The position numbers were made by a program, and so were the translations under genes. The notes under the pieces are model-generated. The model was not told the origin of the DNA. It saw only the letters and a program-made list of their open reading frames with translations, and searched no databases. From the NCBI GenBank assembly GCA_002434245.1, contig DJJR01000032.1, positions 32,341 through 44,517 on the forward strand: a stretch of 12,177 nt of DNA, in the 5' to 3' direction. The DNA comes from Pelosinus fermentans (GTDB lineage Bacteria > Bacillota > Negativicutes > DSM-13327). Positions 1-7,275 of the stretch are shown here, piece by piece; positions within the stretch are counted from its first letter, which is position 1, and every line of letters begins with the position of its first letter.

Positions 1-29
1 CATTCAAGTCATTTTTTATTTTAGTAGTC

Positions 30-1397
30 TTATTTAGCAGGGCTCTTTTTTAAAAGGATAATCAGAAGAGCCGTGATAATCGTTCCAATGGCAATGGCGG
101 CAACATACATGCCAAGATTACTTACAGCGTTTGGAATTAAGAGGACAAAAATACCGCCGTGAGGTGCGCGTAAAGCACAATTAAATAACATGGATAATGC
201 CCCTGTAATTGCAGAACCAGCTACAAGTGCGGGAATAACCCGGAAGGGATCTGCTGCAGCAAAGGGGATAGCGCCTTCTGTAATAAATGAGATACCCATA
301 ACAGAGGCCGCTTTGCCAGCTTCTTGTTCTTCTGGCGTAAACTTGTTTTTAGCCAGAACGGTAGCTAAGGCCAGCCCTAAGGGAGGTGTCATGCCAGCAG
401 CCATAATGGCTGCCATTGGTTCAAACACGCTGCTGCTTAATAAAGCCACGCCAAAGGCATAAGCAGCTTTATTGATAGGACCACCCATATCAAAGGCCAT
501 CATTCCGCCGAGGATAAGCCCCAGGAATCCTGCATTGGCAGAAGTCATGCCTTTTAATGTTTGAGTCATGAGATCCATAATGGCTTTGACTGGGGTGCCG
601 ATAACATAAACCATTAAAAGTCCGACCAGTAGAGTAGAGAAGAAAGGAATAATAAGTACAGGTTTTAAACCTTCCAAGCTTTTGGGAAGTTTTACATAAT
701 TTCGAATCCATAAAGCAATATAACCAGCGCAAAAACCGGCAATAATACCACCCAGGAATCCAGAACCGATTTGGGCCGCCAGCATGCCGCCGACAAGACC
801 GGGAACCAGACCAGGACGGTCGGCGATGGAGTGGGCAATGAAACCTGCTAATAATGGTACCATGAGGGCAAAAGCAGCACCGCCGCCAATATCCATTAAA
901 GCTGCAGCTAATGTTCCCTTTTCTTTAGCAGCATCAATACCGAAAATGAAAGATAAAGCAATAATTAAACCGCCGGCGGATACAAGAGGAATCATATAAG
1001 AAACGCCAGTCATAAGATGTTTATATGGGCCGCTGGGTTTATTCTTCTTCTCGGGTTCCTTTGACGTTGTAATGTTCTCATCGGGGTTGCTTAGTTTTTT
1101 TGCATTCATCGCATTTTCGATGAGCCCTTTCGGATTTTTAATGGCTTCTTGTACAGGAGCATTAATAATAGGTAATCCCGCGAATGGTTCTCTGTCGACT
1201 TGGGTATCTGCTGCAATAATAAGCGCATGAGCTTCTTTGATGTCTTGTGGGGTGATTTCATTTTCTACACCCACAGAGCCTCTGGTTTCTACCTTGATTT
1301 CGATTCCCATGGCTTTAGCAGCCATCTGCAGGGATTCCGCCGCCATATAGGTATGGGCAATACCTGTTGGGCATGATGTAATGGCTAATAATTTCAT
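30..1397 (-). CDS. fruA: PTS fructose transporter subunit IIBC
   Basis: Membrane permease of the fructose phosphotransferase system; it takes up fructose and releases fructose-1-phosphate in the cytoplasm. The 455-residue protein has an N-terminal fructose-type IIB domain (about 1-100) with the phosphorylated cysteine at Cys9 in the motif SCPTGIAHTYMAAE. A charged linker follows (about 101-124, rich in K, E and P), then a hydrophobic IIC domain (about 125-450) with GGPINK (305-310), TEGAIPF (373-379) and APHGG (411-415), typical of the fructose IIC family. There is no IIA domain; a separate gene upstream supplies it. The ATG is preceded by GAGGAGG with 8 nt spacing. It is the last gene of the fru operon visible here, and only 29 nt remain to the window edge. 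Specificity for fructose is inferred from family and from the adjacent fruK; mannose-type substrates are less likely. Confidence 0.95.
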   Translation of the reverse strand: MKLLAITSCPTGIAHTYMAAESLQMAAKAMGIEIKVETRGSVGVENEITPQDIKEAHALIIAADTQVDREPFAGLPIINAPVQEAIKNPKGLIENAMNAKKLSNPDENITTSKEPEKKNKPSGPYKHLMTGVSYMIPLVSAGGLIIALSFIFGIDAAKEKGTLAAALMDIGGGAAFALMVPLLAGFIAHSIADRPGLVPGLVGGMLAAQIGSGFLGGIIAGFCAGYIALWIRNYVKLPKSLEGLKPVLIIPFFSTLLVGLLMVYVIGTPVKAIMDLMTQTLKGMTSANAGFLGLILGGMMAFDMGGPINKAAYAFGVALLSSSVFEPMAAIMAAGMTPPLGLALATVLAKNKFTPEEQEAGKAASVMGISFITEGAIPFAAADPFRVIPALVAGSAITGALSMLFNCALRAPHGGIFVLLIPNAVSNLGMYVAAIAIGTIITALLIILLKKSPAK

Positions 1398-1436
1398 AAT
1401 ACAATCCTCCTCTATTTATATTAGGGAAAATAAAGA

Positions 1437-1481
1437 GTTTATAACGAAGCTATGTCCTGGTGAAAAAACTCCGCTATAAAC
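1437..1481 (-). promoter_or_regulatory. Hairpin between the IIA and IIBC genes
   Basis: The arms 1437-1449 and 1469-1481 form a 13-bp stem around a 19-nt loop; 11 positions are Watson-Crick and two become G-U pairs in the minus-strand transcript. It sits in the 100-nt gap between the IIA stop and the fruA ribosome-binding site. A broken T-rich stretch (TCTTTATTTT) follows the stem. It may act as a weak terminator or RNA-processing and stabilising stem that sets the IIA to IIBC ratio; which of these is not decidable from sequence. Confidence 0.5.
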
Positions 1482-1497
1482 CAGATTCTTGTTTGGT

Positions 1498-1944
1498 CTA
1501 TTCTTTGAAGGCTGCTAGTATTTCTTCGTAAGTGGTGGCGGATAATAAACGGTCTCTGATTTCCTGATGCATGAGTTTTCGGGAGATATAGGATAATACT
1601 TTCAGGTGGACATCATTGGATTCAGCAGGGACGGCAATTAGGAAAAAGATATGGGCTAGGCTGCCATCGAGTGCTTCATAATCAATTCCCGCCTTTGAGA
1701 TTCCTAGTGTTAGAGCCGCCTCTTTAACGCTGCTGTCTTTAGCATGAGGAATTGCAATTCCCATGCCGATTCCAGTAGAAAATTCCTTTTCTCGGCGAAG
1801 CACAGCTTCTTTATATTTGGCTTTATCTGAAAGCTTGCCATCTTGATTAAGAACTTCAATAAGTTCATTGATGACGTCCAATTTGTTATTGGATGTTAAA
1901 TTGAATTTTACTCTTGAGGCTGATAATAATTCTTGTATATTCAT
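1498..1944 (-). CDS. PTS fructose-specific IIA protein
   Basis: Cytoplasmic phosphocarrier that passes phosphate from HPr to the IIB domain of the fructose permease. The 148-residue length equals a single IIA (PTS EIIA type 2) domain. The phosphorylated histidine is His67 in the motif MGIAIPHAKD, with the usual glycine-rich approach before it. The ATG start uses a GGAGG (1954-1958) with 9 nt spacing; that site lies inside the last Trp-Arg codons of fruK, and the gap between the two genes is only 6 nt, so translation is probably coupled. In many bacteria this domain is fused to HPr or to IIBC; here it stands alone. No HPr-like domain is present. The family's nitrogen-regulatory (PtsN) members are similar in size, but the operon context argues for fructose uptake. 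Confidence 0.92.
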   Translation of the reverse strand: MNIQELLSASRVKFNLTSNNKLDVINELIEVLNQDGKLSDKAKYKEAVLRREKEFSTGIGMGIAIPHAKDSSVKEAALTLGISKAGIDYEALDGSLAHIFFLIAVPAESNDVHLKVLSYISRKLMHQEIRDRLLSATTYEEILAAFKE

Positions 1945-1950
1945 AATCGA

Positions 1951-2898
1951 TTACCTCCACTCTTCTATTTGTATTTTATGGATCAATTTATTTACGTCTG
2001 ATAAAGAGGCTGCCTGGGTGCCAGGAAGTATTACGGATGCACTGGCAGCAGCAGATGCTAAGCGGATGCTGTCGGCTAGAGATAAGCTGCGTGCCTGCCC
2101 TACGCTAAAACCTGCAACAAAAGCATCGCCAGCTCCTACAGTACTGCTGACAGAGACGACAGGGGCTTTAGCTCGTAAGATTTGCTGGCAATCACCAACT
2201 AAGGAACCTTTTTCTCCCAGGGAAATTGCTACTTGAGAGATTCCCTGACGGAGCAGCTGTTTTACGGCTCCTAATATATCGTTATCAGATTCCATAGGGG
2301 CCTGCATGAGTTGGCTTAATTCCGGCAGATTTGGTTTGACTGCGAAAGGTTTGGCAGCAATACCTGCAGATAAAGCGGGACCACTGGTATCTAATATAAC
2401 GTTACAATCATATTGATGCAGCATTTCGATGAAGGTTGCATAGATATCGGTAGGGACTGTTAGCGGCAGGCTGCCGGAAAGTACAAACCATTTATGGTTG
2501 ACAGCCAGTTTGCGCAGAATGTCTTCGAGGTTTTTCAAGTCGGCTGTTGTTGGCATTATGCCGGGGAAGTTCAGTTCGCTCACTACATCCGTTGCAGTAT
2601 CGACGATTTTAATGTTTTCGCGATTTTCTCCGGAGGTCTTTACGAAACGGTCAACAATATTTTTCTGTTTAAAATAGTCTTGGAATGTATACGCATTTTT
2701 CTTTCCAAGAAATCCTGTTACAACTACGGGATGTCCAAGGGCAGTTATAACCTTAGCTACATTAATGCCTTTGCCTCCAGGGTCCGTACGCTCCGTATCC
2801 ACTCGGTTTACTTTTCCTAATGTAAAGCTAGGCAGATGCAAGGTGCGGTCAAGGGCTGGATTTAAGGTAACGGTTACAATGGGGAGCGTATTATTCAA
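1951..2898 (-). CDS. fruK: 1-phosphofructokinase
   Basis: Converts fructose-1-phosphate made by the PTS into fructose-1,6-bisphosphate with ATP. The 315-residue protein belongs to the PfkB/ribokinase-like family. It shows the N-terminal VTLNPALD (about 10-17), the first signature GGKGIN (41-46) and the C-terminal ATP/anion-hole signature VGAGDAF (254-260) with catalytic base Asp258. The start is TTG, not ATG: an AAGGGAGGTG site (2906-2915) sits 9 nt ahead, and starting there gives the usual short leader before VTLNPALD. The first 8 nt overlap the end of fruR, and the ribosome-binding site lies in fruR codons. Tagatose-6-phosphate kinase (LacC) is the nearest alternative, but the fructose PTS neighbours favour FruK. 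Confidence 0.95.
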   Translation of the reverse strand: MNNTLPIVTVTLNPALDRTLHLPSFTLGKVNRVDTERTDPGGKGINVAKVITALGHPVVVTGFLGKKNAYTFQDYFKQKNIVDRFVKTSGENRENIKIVDTATDVVSELNFPGIMPTTADLKNLEDILRKLAVNHKWFVLSGSLPLTVPTDIYATFIEMLHQYDCNVILDTSGPALSAGIAAKPFAVKPNLPELSQLMQAPMESDNDILGAVKQLLRQGISQVAISLGEKGSLVGDCQQILRAKAPVVSVSSTVGAGDAFVAGFSVGQARSLSLADSIRLASAAASASVILPGTQAASLSDVNKLIHKIQIEEWR

Positions 2899-3682
2899 TG
2901 AGATTCACCTCCCTTATTAAGTTGGTGCTTTCAGGAATTATAACCTGAGTATAATTTCGCAGAGTTTCTAAGGTATCTTTATGAATGCTGTTATCGGTGA
3001 TGATTGCAGATAATTCATCTACATTGCAAATTTTAGAAAATGTTCTTTTTTCAAATTTAGAATGATCTGCTACTAATATAATCGATTGACTGGCCGCAAT
3101 CATCGCTCTTTTGGTTTCTGCCTCTGCAAGATGTTTTGTTGTGACTCCGAAGGTACAGTCGATTCCATTGGCGGCGAGAAACAATTTGTCAAAGGAAAAG
3201 AGTTTGAGCATGGAATTGGTGAGTGGGCCAATGAGAGAATTAATGGACTTTCGCCAAGTGCCACCTAATAATAGTACTTCGATATCCACCTCTTCAGCAA
3301 AAACAGAAGCTACATCCATACTGTTTGTTGCGACTGTTAATTTTTTTCCGCATAATGCGCGAGCGATTTCTCGAGTGGTTGTACCCGCATCTAATAAAAT
3401 TGTTTCACCGTCTTGTACCATGTCAGCAGCTAAAGCGGCGATCGTCCTTTTTTCTTCTAAGAAAAATACTTCCCGGTCGTGAAAACTAAGCTCTGAGCCT
3501 AACTGAGATGATACGGCGCCTCCGTGGGTTCGCTGGACAAGACCTGAGTTCTCCAGTTCTTGCAAATCTCGGCGTATGGTAGCTTCAGATACGGCGAATA
3601 ATGAACTAAGATCAATTACCTTAACGGGCTGCCTGGATTGAATCATTTTTATAATTTTATTACGTCTTTCTTCAGCAAACAT
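2891..3682 (-). CDS. fruR: DeoR-family repressor of the fructose operon
   Basis: Transcriptional regulator expected to repress the fru operon until a fructose phosphate binds. The 263-residue protein has an N-terminal DeoR winged helix-turn-helix (about 3-57, with VSEATIRRDLQELENSGLV and then THGG at 52-55) and a C-terminal sugar-phosphate-sensing DeoRC domain. The latter shows DAGTTT (98-103), a GG pair (140-141), NGID (172-175) and ADHSKF (205-210), as in the family. The ATG follows GAGGGGTG at close spacing. It is the first gene of the operon, so it would control its own synthesis. The ligand is not shown by the sequence; fructose-1-phosphate is the family's usual effector and fits the operon. 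Confidence 0.93.
   Translation of the reverse strand: MFAEERRNKIIKMIQSRQPVKVIDLSSLFAVSEATIRRDLQELENSGLVQRTHGGAVSSQLGSELSFHDREVFFLEEKRTIAALAADMVQDGETILLDAGTTTREIARALCGKKLTVATNSMDVASVFAEEVDIEVLLLGGTWRKSINSLIGPLTNSMLKLFSFDKLFLAANGIDCTFGVTTKHLAEAETKRAMIAASQSIILVADHSKFEKRTFSKICNVDELSAIITDNSIHKDTLETLRNYTQVIIPESTNLIREVNLIE
2906..2915 (-). promoter_or_regulatory. Strong ribosome-binding site for the TTG start of fruK
   Basis: On the minus strand the sequence AAGGGAGGTG lies inside the last codons of fruR, 9 nt (from GGAGG) ahead of a TTG codon at 2898-2896. No ATG or GTG gives a better placed start before the conserved VTLNPALD. It therefore decides a TTG start for fruK and implies translational coupling with fruR. 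Confidence 0.8.
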
Positions 3683-3732
3683 ATAGCACCCCTCAAAATA
3701 AACTGTATTTTCAGTAATGTTCGATTGATTTC

Positions 3733-3761
3733 ATTATAAAAGTAACATTGCAAAAAGTCAA
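3733..3761 (-). promoter_or_regulatory. Sigma-A promoter of the fru operon
   Basis: On the minus strand, TTGACT (3761-3756) and a perfect TATAAT (3738-3733) are separated by exactly 17 nt. The expected start of transcription is near 3726, leaving a leader of about 44 nt before the fruR ATG at 3682. The match to the housekeeping consensus is nearly ideal, which fits an operon kept off by a repressor. Confidence 0.88.
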
Positions 3762-3794
3762 TCATAAATAAACTAAAACGATCATAAACGAATA
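3759..3794 (-). promoter_or_regulatory. Probable FruR operator: tandem direct repeats
   Basis: Two copies of a 16-nt direct repeat lie at 3759-3774 and 3779-3794 on the plus strand. Their cores are CAATCATAAA and CGATCATAAA, exactly 20 nt apart, about two helical turns. Further matches differ mostly by transitions. The proximal copy overlaps the -35 box, so a bound repressor would block RNA polymerase. Assignment to FruR is inference from position and the adjacent DeoR-family gene. Confidence 0.55.
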
Positions 3795-3840
3795 ATTTAT
3801 TGTAAATTTATGAGTAAATAGAATAGTTATGTAAAAATTA

Positions 3841-3934
3841 TTGAACGCGAAGACGCGAAGAAAATAAAGGGTGGATTGGAACATAGCATAGCTCCCTTCG
3901 TGTTCTTCCTATTCTTCGTATCTTCGCGTTTCAA
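3841..3934. repeat. Palindromic intergenic repeat element IR1
   Basis: A 19-nt left arm (3844-3862) and right arm (3912-3930) are inverted copies differing at two positions. Each arm is itself built of short purine-rich units close to CGCGAAGA; read in reverse complement, the right arm continues inward (3894-3911) with two more degenerate units, so it carries one more unit than the left. Inner arms (about 3856-3870 and 3893-3907) pair partly, enclosing a loop of about 22 nt. It occupies the divergent gap between the fru promoter and the rpmE promoter and contains no convincing gene. No T-run follows either end, so it is not a standard terminator. It resembles the intergenic element at 7276-7362. 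Confidence 0.75.
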
Positions 3935-4026
3935 AATGCTTTTTAAATTTTATAACGTTTTTTCTAAAAGAACAGAAATTAGAAGTGGTTTGGAAAATAT
4001 TTAAAGTGATTAACAGAAAAACAATA

Positions 4027-4055
4027 TTGCTTAGGAGAAATTGGTATGCTATAAT
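4027..4055 (+). promoter_or_regulatory. Sigma-A promoter of rpmE
   Basis: TTGCTT (4027-4032) and a perfect TATAAT (4050-4055) are separated by 17 nt, and TG one base before the -10 (TGCTATAAT) makes it an extended -10 promoter. Transcription should start near 4062. The leader of about 38 nt begins with a small stem, AAAGC (4065-4069) with GCTTT (4078-4082), just ahead of the ribosome-binding site GAGGTG (4088-4093). No clear promoter is visible for the next genes, so this one may drive several of them. Confidence 0.85.
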
Positions 4056-4099
4056 AATGTGGTAAAAGCTACAAGGTGCTTTAAAGTGAGGTGCAATAA

Positions 4100-4303
4100 A
4101 TGAAAGATAAAATTCATCCAAATTATGGTGAAGCAAAAGTAATGTGTGGTTGTGGCAACACTTTTGTAACTGGTTCTATCAAAAAAGAACTGCGTATCGA
4201 TGTTTGCTCAAAATGCCATCCGTTCTTTACTGGTCAGCAACGTAATATCACTGCTGGTGGACGTATTGAGAAATTCAATAAACGTTACGGTCAACAGGCC
4301 TAA
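4100..4303 (+). CDS. rpmE: 50S ribosomal protein L31, zinc-binding type
   Basis: Small protein of the large ribosomal subunit that helps bridge the two subunits. The 67-residue length is normal for the family. Four cysteines, Cys16, Cys18, Cys36 and Cys39 (a CGC and a CSKC motif), mark the zinc-ribbon (C+) form rather than the zinc-free paralogue used under zinc limitation. The family motif [10 protein letters not shown] is intact. The ATG follows GAGGTG with 6 nt spacing, and a strong promoter lies immediately upstream. A perfect 11-bp hairpin follows the stop codon. Its position ahead of prfA is common in Bacillota. Identification is secure. Confidence 0.97.
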   Translation: MKDKIHPNYGEAKVMCGCGNTFVTGSIKKELRIDVCSKCHPFFTGQQRNITAGGRIEKFNKRYGQQA

Positions 4304-4310
4304 AAACGGA

Positions 4311-4336
4311 GTAGCAGAGCAGAAATGCTCTGCTAC
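4311..4336 (+). terminator. Perfect hairpin after rpmE, weak terminator or stabiliser
   Basis: GTAGCAGAGCA (4311-4321) pairs perfectly with TGCTCTGCTAC (4326-4336) around a GAAA tetraloop, an exceptionally stable 11-bp stem 7 nt after the rpmE stop. The following bases, ATTTATAT, form only a poor T-tract. It may terminate part of the transcripts or protect the abundant rpmE message from 3' degradation, while letting some reading continue into the next gene. Confidence 0.6.
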
Positions 4337-4385
4337 ATTTATATCTGTCATCTGTATAGAAACAATAATAAAAGGAGGGGGTACC

Positions 4386-5252
4386 ATGAAACCGAAAGTT
4401 AGTATTGGTGGGCAAGCTGTCATTGAAGGTGTAATGATGCGCGGACCTGGTATAATTGCTACTGCGGTCAGAGAACCATCAGGTGAAATTATTGTAAAAC
4501 AGGAAGCTTTTACACCTGTTAGTGATCGGTATCCCATTTTAAAAAAACCGATGCTGCGGGGTGTTGTTGCATTGGTTGAATCATTGGTGCAGGGTCTTAA
4601 GGCTTTATCCTTTTCTGCTCAGGCAGCTGGGGATGAAGGGGAGGAATTATCAAATAAGGAAATTGCCGTTACCATGATGTTTTCTTTGGGATTGGCCATT
4701 GTTTTATTTGTAATTATTCCAACGTACGCAGCCAAATATATTCATAGTGCGGTAACGGATCCGCGTTTATTAAATCTAATGGAAGGTGTGCTGCGCTTAG
4801 CCATCTTTTTAGTGTATATAATTGGGATATCCAGGATGAAGGATATTCGCCGAGTGTTTGAATATCATGGTGCGGAACATAAAACGATCCATGCTTACGA
4901 GGCAGGGGTACCATTGGATGTCGAGCACGTTAGAACCTATACTACGCTGCACCCTCGCTGCGGTACCAACTTTTTATTTATCGTAATGATCGTAAGCATT
5001 GTTATGTTTGCTTTTTTAGGCTGGCCTGATTTGTGGATTCGGATTGTATCCCGTATTATATTGATGCCACTTGTGGCAGGTCTTGCCTATGAGATTATTC
5101 GTTTTGCAGGAAAGAGTGAGGCGGCTTGGGTGGGGATTGCTATTATGCCAGGTTTATTGCTGCAAAAGTTAACAACTAGAGAACCTAGCGATGATCAATT
5201 AGAAGTTGCGATAAAAGCATTGGAAGCAGCTCGCCCCGTAGAAGAAATGTAA
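4386..5252 (+). CDS. DUF1385 membrane protein (YqhQ-like)
   Basis: Member of the DUF1385 family, which includes B. subtilis YqhQ; its molecular function is not established. The 288-residue protein carries the family's N-terminal GGQAVIEGVMMRGP (8-21), a central HGAEHKTIHAYE (161-172) and HPRCGT (189-194). The conserved His, Glu and Cys residues could suggest a metal site or catalysis, but that is inference. Hydrophobic segments near 94-116, 135-149, 196-215 and 219-235 indicate an integral membrane protein. I chose the ATG at 4386 because AAGGAGG (4372-4378) lies 7 nt ahead and the conserved N-terminus starts there; the frame stays open back to 4200, but that part overlaps rpmE and is not conserved in kind. 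It ends 23 nt before the prfA start, suggesting cotranscription with prfA and prmC. Confidence 0.9.
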   Translation: MKPKVSIGGQAVIEGVMMRGPGIIATAVREPSGEIIVKQEAFTPVSDRYPILKKPMLRGVVALVESLVQGLKALSFSAQAAGDEGEELSNKEIAVTMMFSLGLAIVLFVIIPTYAAKYIHSAVTDPRLLNLMEGVLRLAIFLVYIIGISRMKDIRRVFEYHGAEHKTIHAYEAGVPLDVEHVRTYTTLHPRCGTNFLFIVMIVSIVMFAFLGWPDLWIRIVSRIILMPLVAGLAYEIIRFAGKSEAAWVGIAIMPGLLLQKLTTREPSDDQLEVAIKALEAARPVEEM

Positions 5253-5275
5253 TTTAATCATAGAGGAGAATGACC

Positions 5276-6343
5276 ATGCTGGATAAATTGCAGGCCATTG
5301 AAGATAAACAGCTTGAATTAGAAAATTTAATTAGTGACCCTTCGGTTATTGCCAATATGGCAGAGTGGCAAAAACATACGAAAGCTCATTCTAAATTGCT
5401 TCCTATCGTGGCTAAATTTCGAGAATATAAAGAGGTACAGCAAGGTATTGCCGATGCTCTCGAAATGTTGAATGATAAGCTTGACAATGATTTTCGTCAA
5501 ATGGTTACGGCAGAATTGTCAGACTTAAAAGCACGGAATGAAGTACTGAATGAAGAATTACGTATTTTATTGCTGCCTAAAGATCCAAATGATGAAAAGA
5601 GTGTAATTGTGGAAATTCGCGGCGGCGCTGGCGGTGATGAGGCGGCTTTGTTTGCTGGCGATTTATTTCGTATGTATACTCGGTATGCGGAAAATCAAGG
5701 ATGGCGTACGGAGTTATTAGATGCCAATGCACCTGATTTAGGCGGTTTTAAAGAAGTCGTTTTTACCATTGATGGTGATGGCGCTTATAGTCGTTTGAAA
5801 TTCGAAAGTGGCGTGCATCGTGTACAACGCGTTCCTACAACGGAATCAGGCGGGCGTATTCATACTTCTACGGTAACTGTGGCTGTATTGCCGGAAGCGG
5901 AAGAAGTAGATGTAGTAATTAATCAAAATGATTTACGAATTGATACGTACTGTGCCAGCGGCGCAGGTGGTCAGCATGTTAATAAAACGGAATCCGCAGT
6001 ACGGATTGTACATTTACCTACAGGCATTGTTGTACAGTGCCAGGATGAGAAATCCCAACTGAAAAATAAGGACAAGGCTATGCGGGTGCTGCGTGCCAAG
6101 GTATTAGAAAAAGCCGAAGAAGAATCTCGGGCTGAACTGGCTGAAACGCGGAAAAGTCAGGTGGGAACAGGAGACCGCAGTGAGCGCATTCGTACCTATA
6201 ATTTCCCCCAAGGCAGGGTAACGGATCATCGTATTGGATTAACTTTGCACAAGCTGGATTTTGTTCTAAATGGTGAGATTGATGAAATCATTAATGCTTT
6301 GATAGCGACAGATCAAAGTCAGCGTATGCAGCAAGGTGAATAA
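5276..6343 (+). CDS. prfA: Peptide chain release factor 1
   Basis: Recognises UAA and UAG stop codons in the ribosome and triggers release of the finished protein. The 355-residue length matches the family. The codon-recognition tripeptide is PTT (187-189, in [14 protein letters not shown]), a PxT-type motif as in RF1 and unlike the SPF motif of RF2. The catalytic GGQ lies at 231-233 within [12 protein letters not shown]; its glutamine is the target of PrmC, encoded immediately downstream. Two in-frame ATGs occur; the second, at 5276, is chosen because GAGGAG (5263-5268) sits 7 nt before it but only 1 nt before the ATG at 5270, and MLDKLQAIE matches the usual N-terminus. The stop overlaps the region that holds the prmC ribosome-binding site. 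Confidence 0.97.
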   Translation: MLDKLQAIEDKQLELENLISDPSVIANMAEWQKHTKAHSKLLPIVAKFREYKEVQQGIADALEMLNDKLDNDFRQMVTAELSDLKARNEVLNEELRILLLPKDPNDEKSVIVEIRGGAGGDEAALFAGDLFRMYTRYAENQGWRTELLDANAPDLGGFKEVVFTIDGDGAYSRLKFESGVHRVQRVPTTESGGRIHTSTVTVAVLPEAEEVDVVINQNDLRIDTYCASGAGGQHVNKTESAVRIVHLPTGIVVQCQDEKSQLKNKDKAMRVLRAKVLEKAEEESRAELAETRKSQVGTGDRSERIRTYNFPQGRVTDHRIGLTLHKLDFVLNGEIDEIINALIATDQSQRMQQGE

Positions 6344-6344
6344 C

Positions 6345-7211
6345 ATGGCAAATAAGAAAGAAGTTTGGACCGTACAGGCAATTTTAAATTGGACTCGGCA
6401 GTACTTTTTGGATAAAGGTGTGGAAAATCCGCGTCTTGATGCGGAAGTACTGCTTTCCCATATCCTTGAGAAAGAAAGATTGTATTTGTATGTGCATTTC
6501 GATCAGCCTTTAGAGGATAAAGAACTGGCTGCATTTCGCGTAGCTGTGAAGCAAAGGGCTGCACGTCTGCCTGTCGCCTATATCATTGGAAGTAAGGAAT
6601 TCATGGGGTTGGACTTTGAAGTTACACCTGCAGTACTGATTCCGAGGCCTGATACGGAAATTCTAGTGGAGGCTGCGATAAGCCGTCTTGCCTTAGTGGA
6701 AGAACCTTGTATTTTGGATCTTGGCACAGGCAGCGGTGCTATTTGTATCAGTATGCTGAAAAACTTGCCAGCAGCGAGAGGGACGACTGTAGATATTTCT
6801 CCAGAGGCTTTGATTGTGGCGAAAAGGAATGCTGCCAAACATCAAATCGAGGAACGGCTGACTTTTTATCAGGGGAATCTGTTTATTCCCGTTAAGGGGC
6901 AAAAATTTACAGCAATTGTATCAAATCCACCTTATATTCCCGAAGGAGATATGCCGGGACTTACTCCTGAGGTACAGCAAGAACCTAATTTAGCCTTGGC
7001 AGGCGGTGAAGATGGATTGGATTTTTATCGCCGCATTGTTCAAGACGGCAGGAACTACCTGACGGACAATGGCTTTATTGCTATGGAGGTTGGTATTGGT
7101 CAAGCTCAGCTGGTTGCTGACATGGCAAAAAAAACAGGCTATTATAAGGTCAATGACATCATAAAAGACTACGGCGGAATCGAGCGTGTTGTGGTATTGG
7201 AAGCACTGTGA
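6345..7211 (+). CDS. prmC: Release factor glutamine methyltransferase
   Basis: Uses S-adenosylmethionine to methylate the glutamine of the GGQ motif in release factors, raising termination efficiency. The 288-residue protein has an N-terminal helical substrate-binding domain (about 1-90), then RPDTE (101-105), the SAM-binding DLGTGSGA (125-132) and the catalytic NPPY (194-197), the hallmark of amide-nitrogen methyltransferases. The ATG at 6345 has AAGGTG (6333-6338) 6 nt ahead; a GTG at 6336 is also in frame but lacks a well placed ribosome-binding site. The start codon lies one base after the prfA stop, so the enzyme and its substrate are translationally coupled. Identification is secure. 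Confidence 0.97.
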   Translation: MANKKEVWTVQAILNWTRQYFLDKGVENPRLDAEVLLSHILEKERLYLYVHFDQPLEDKELAAFRVAVKQRAARLPVAYIIGSKEFMGLDFEVTPAVLIPRPDTEILVEAAISRLALVEEPCILDLGTGSGAICISMLKNLPAARGTTVDISPEALIVAKRNAAKHQIEERLTFYQGNLFIPVKGQKFTAIVSNPPYIPEGDMPGLTPEVQQEPNLALAGGEDGLDFYRRIVQDGRNYLTDNGFIAMEVGIGQAQLVADMAKKTGYYKVNDIIKDYGGIERVVVLEAL

Positions 7212-7275
7212 AGAGCAATGAACTGGGAAAAGATTGGAGGGCGTATGCTTTTGGAGAAGAGCAGGGAGAAATTGA

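Noticed and set aside
3683..3800. CcpA catabolite-response (cre) site in the fru promoter
   Set aside because: No segment fits the cre consensus well enough on either strand.
3841..3934. CRISPR array or insertion-sequence end
   Set aside because: The repeats are degenerate, contiguous and inverted, with no spacers; there is no transposase and no clear target-site duplication.
3909..4136. 75-residue minus-strand open frame upstream of rpmE
   Set aside because: Its C-terminus is translated IR1 repeat and its N-terminus overlaps rpmE; there is no family resemblance.
4200..4385. Upstream extension of the DUF1385 reading frame
   Set aside because: It overlaps rpmE in another frame and crosses the rpmE hairpin; the strong ribosome-binding site and the conserved N-terminus both point to ATG 4386.
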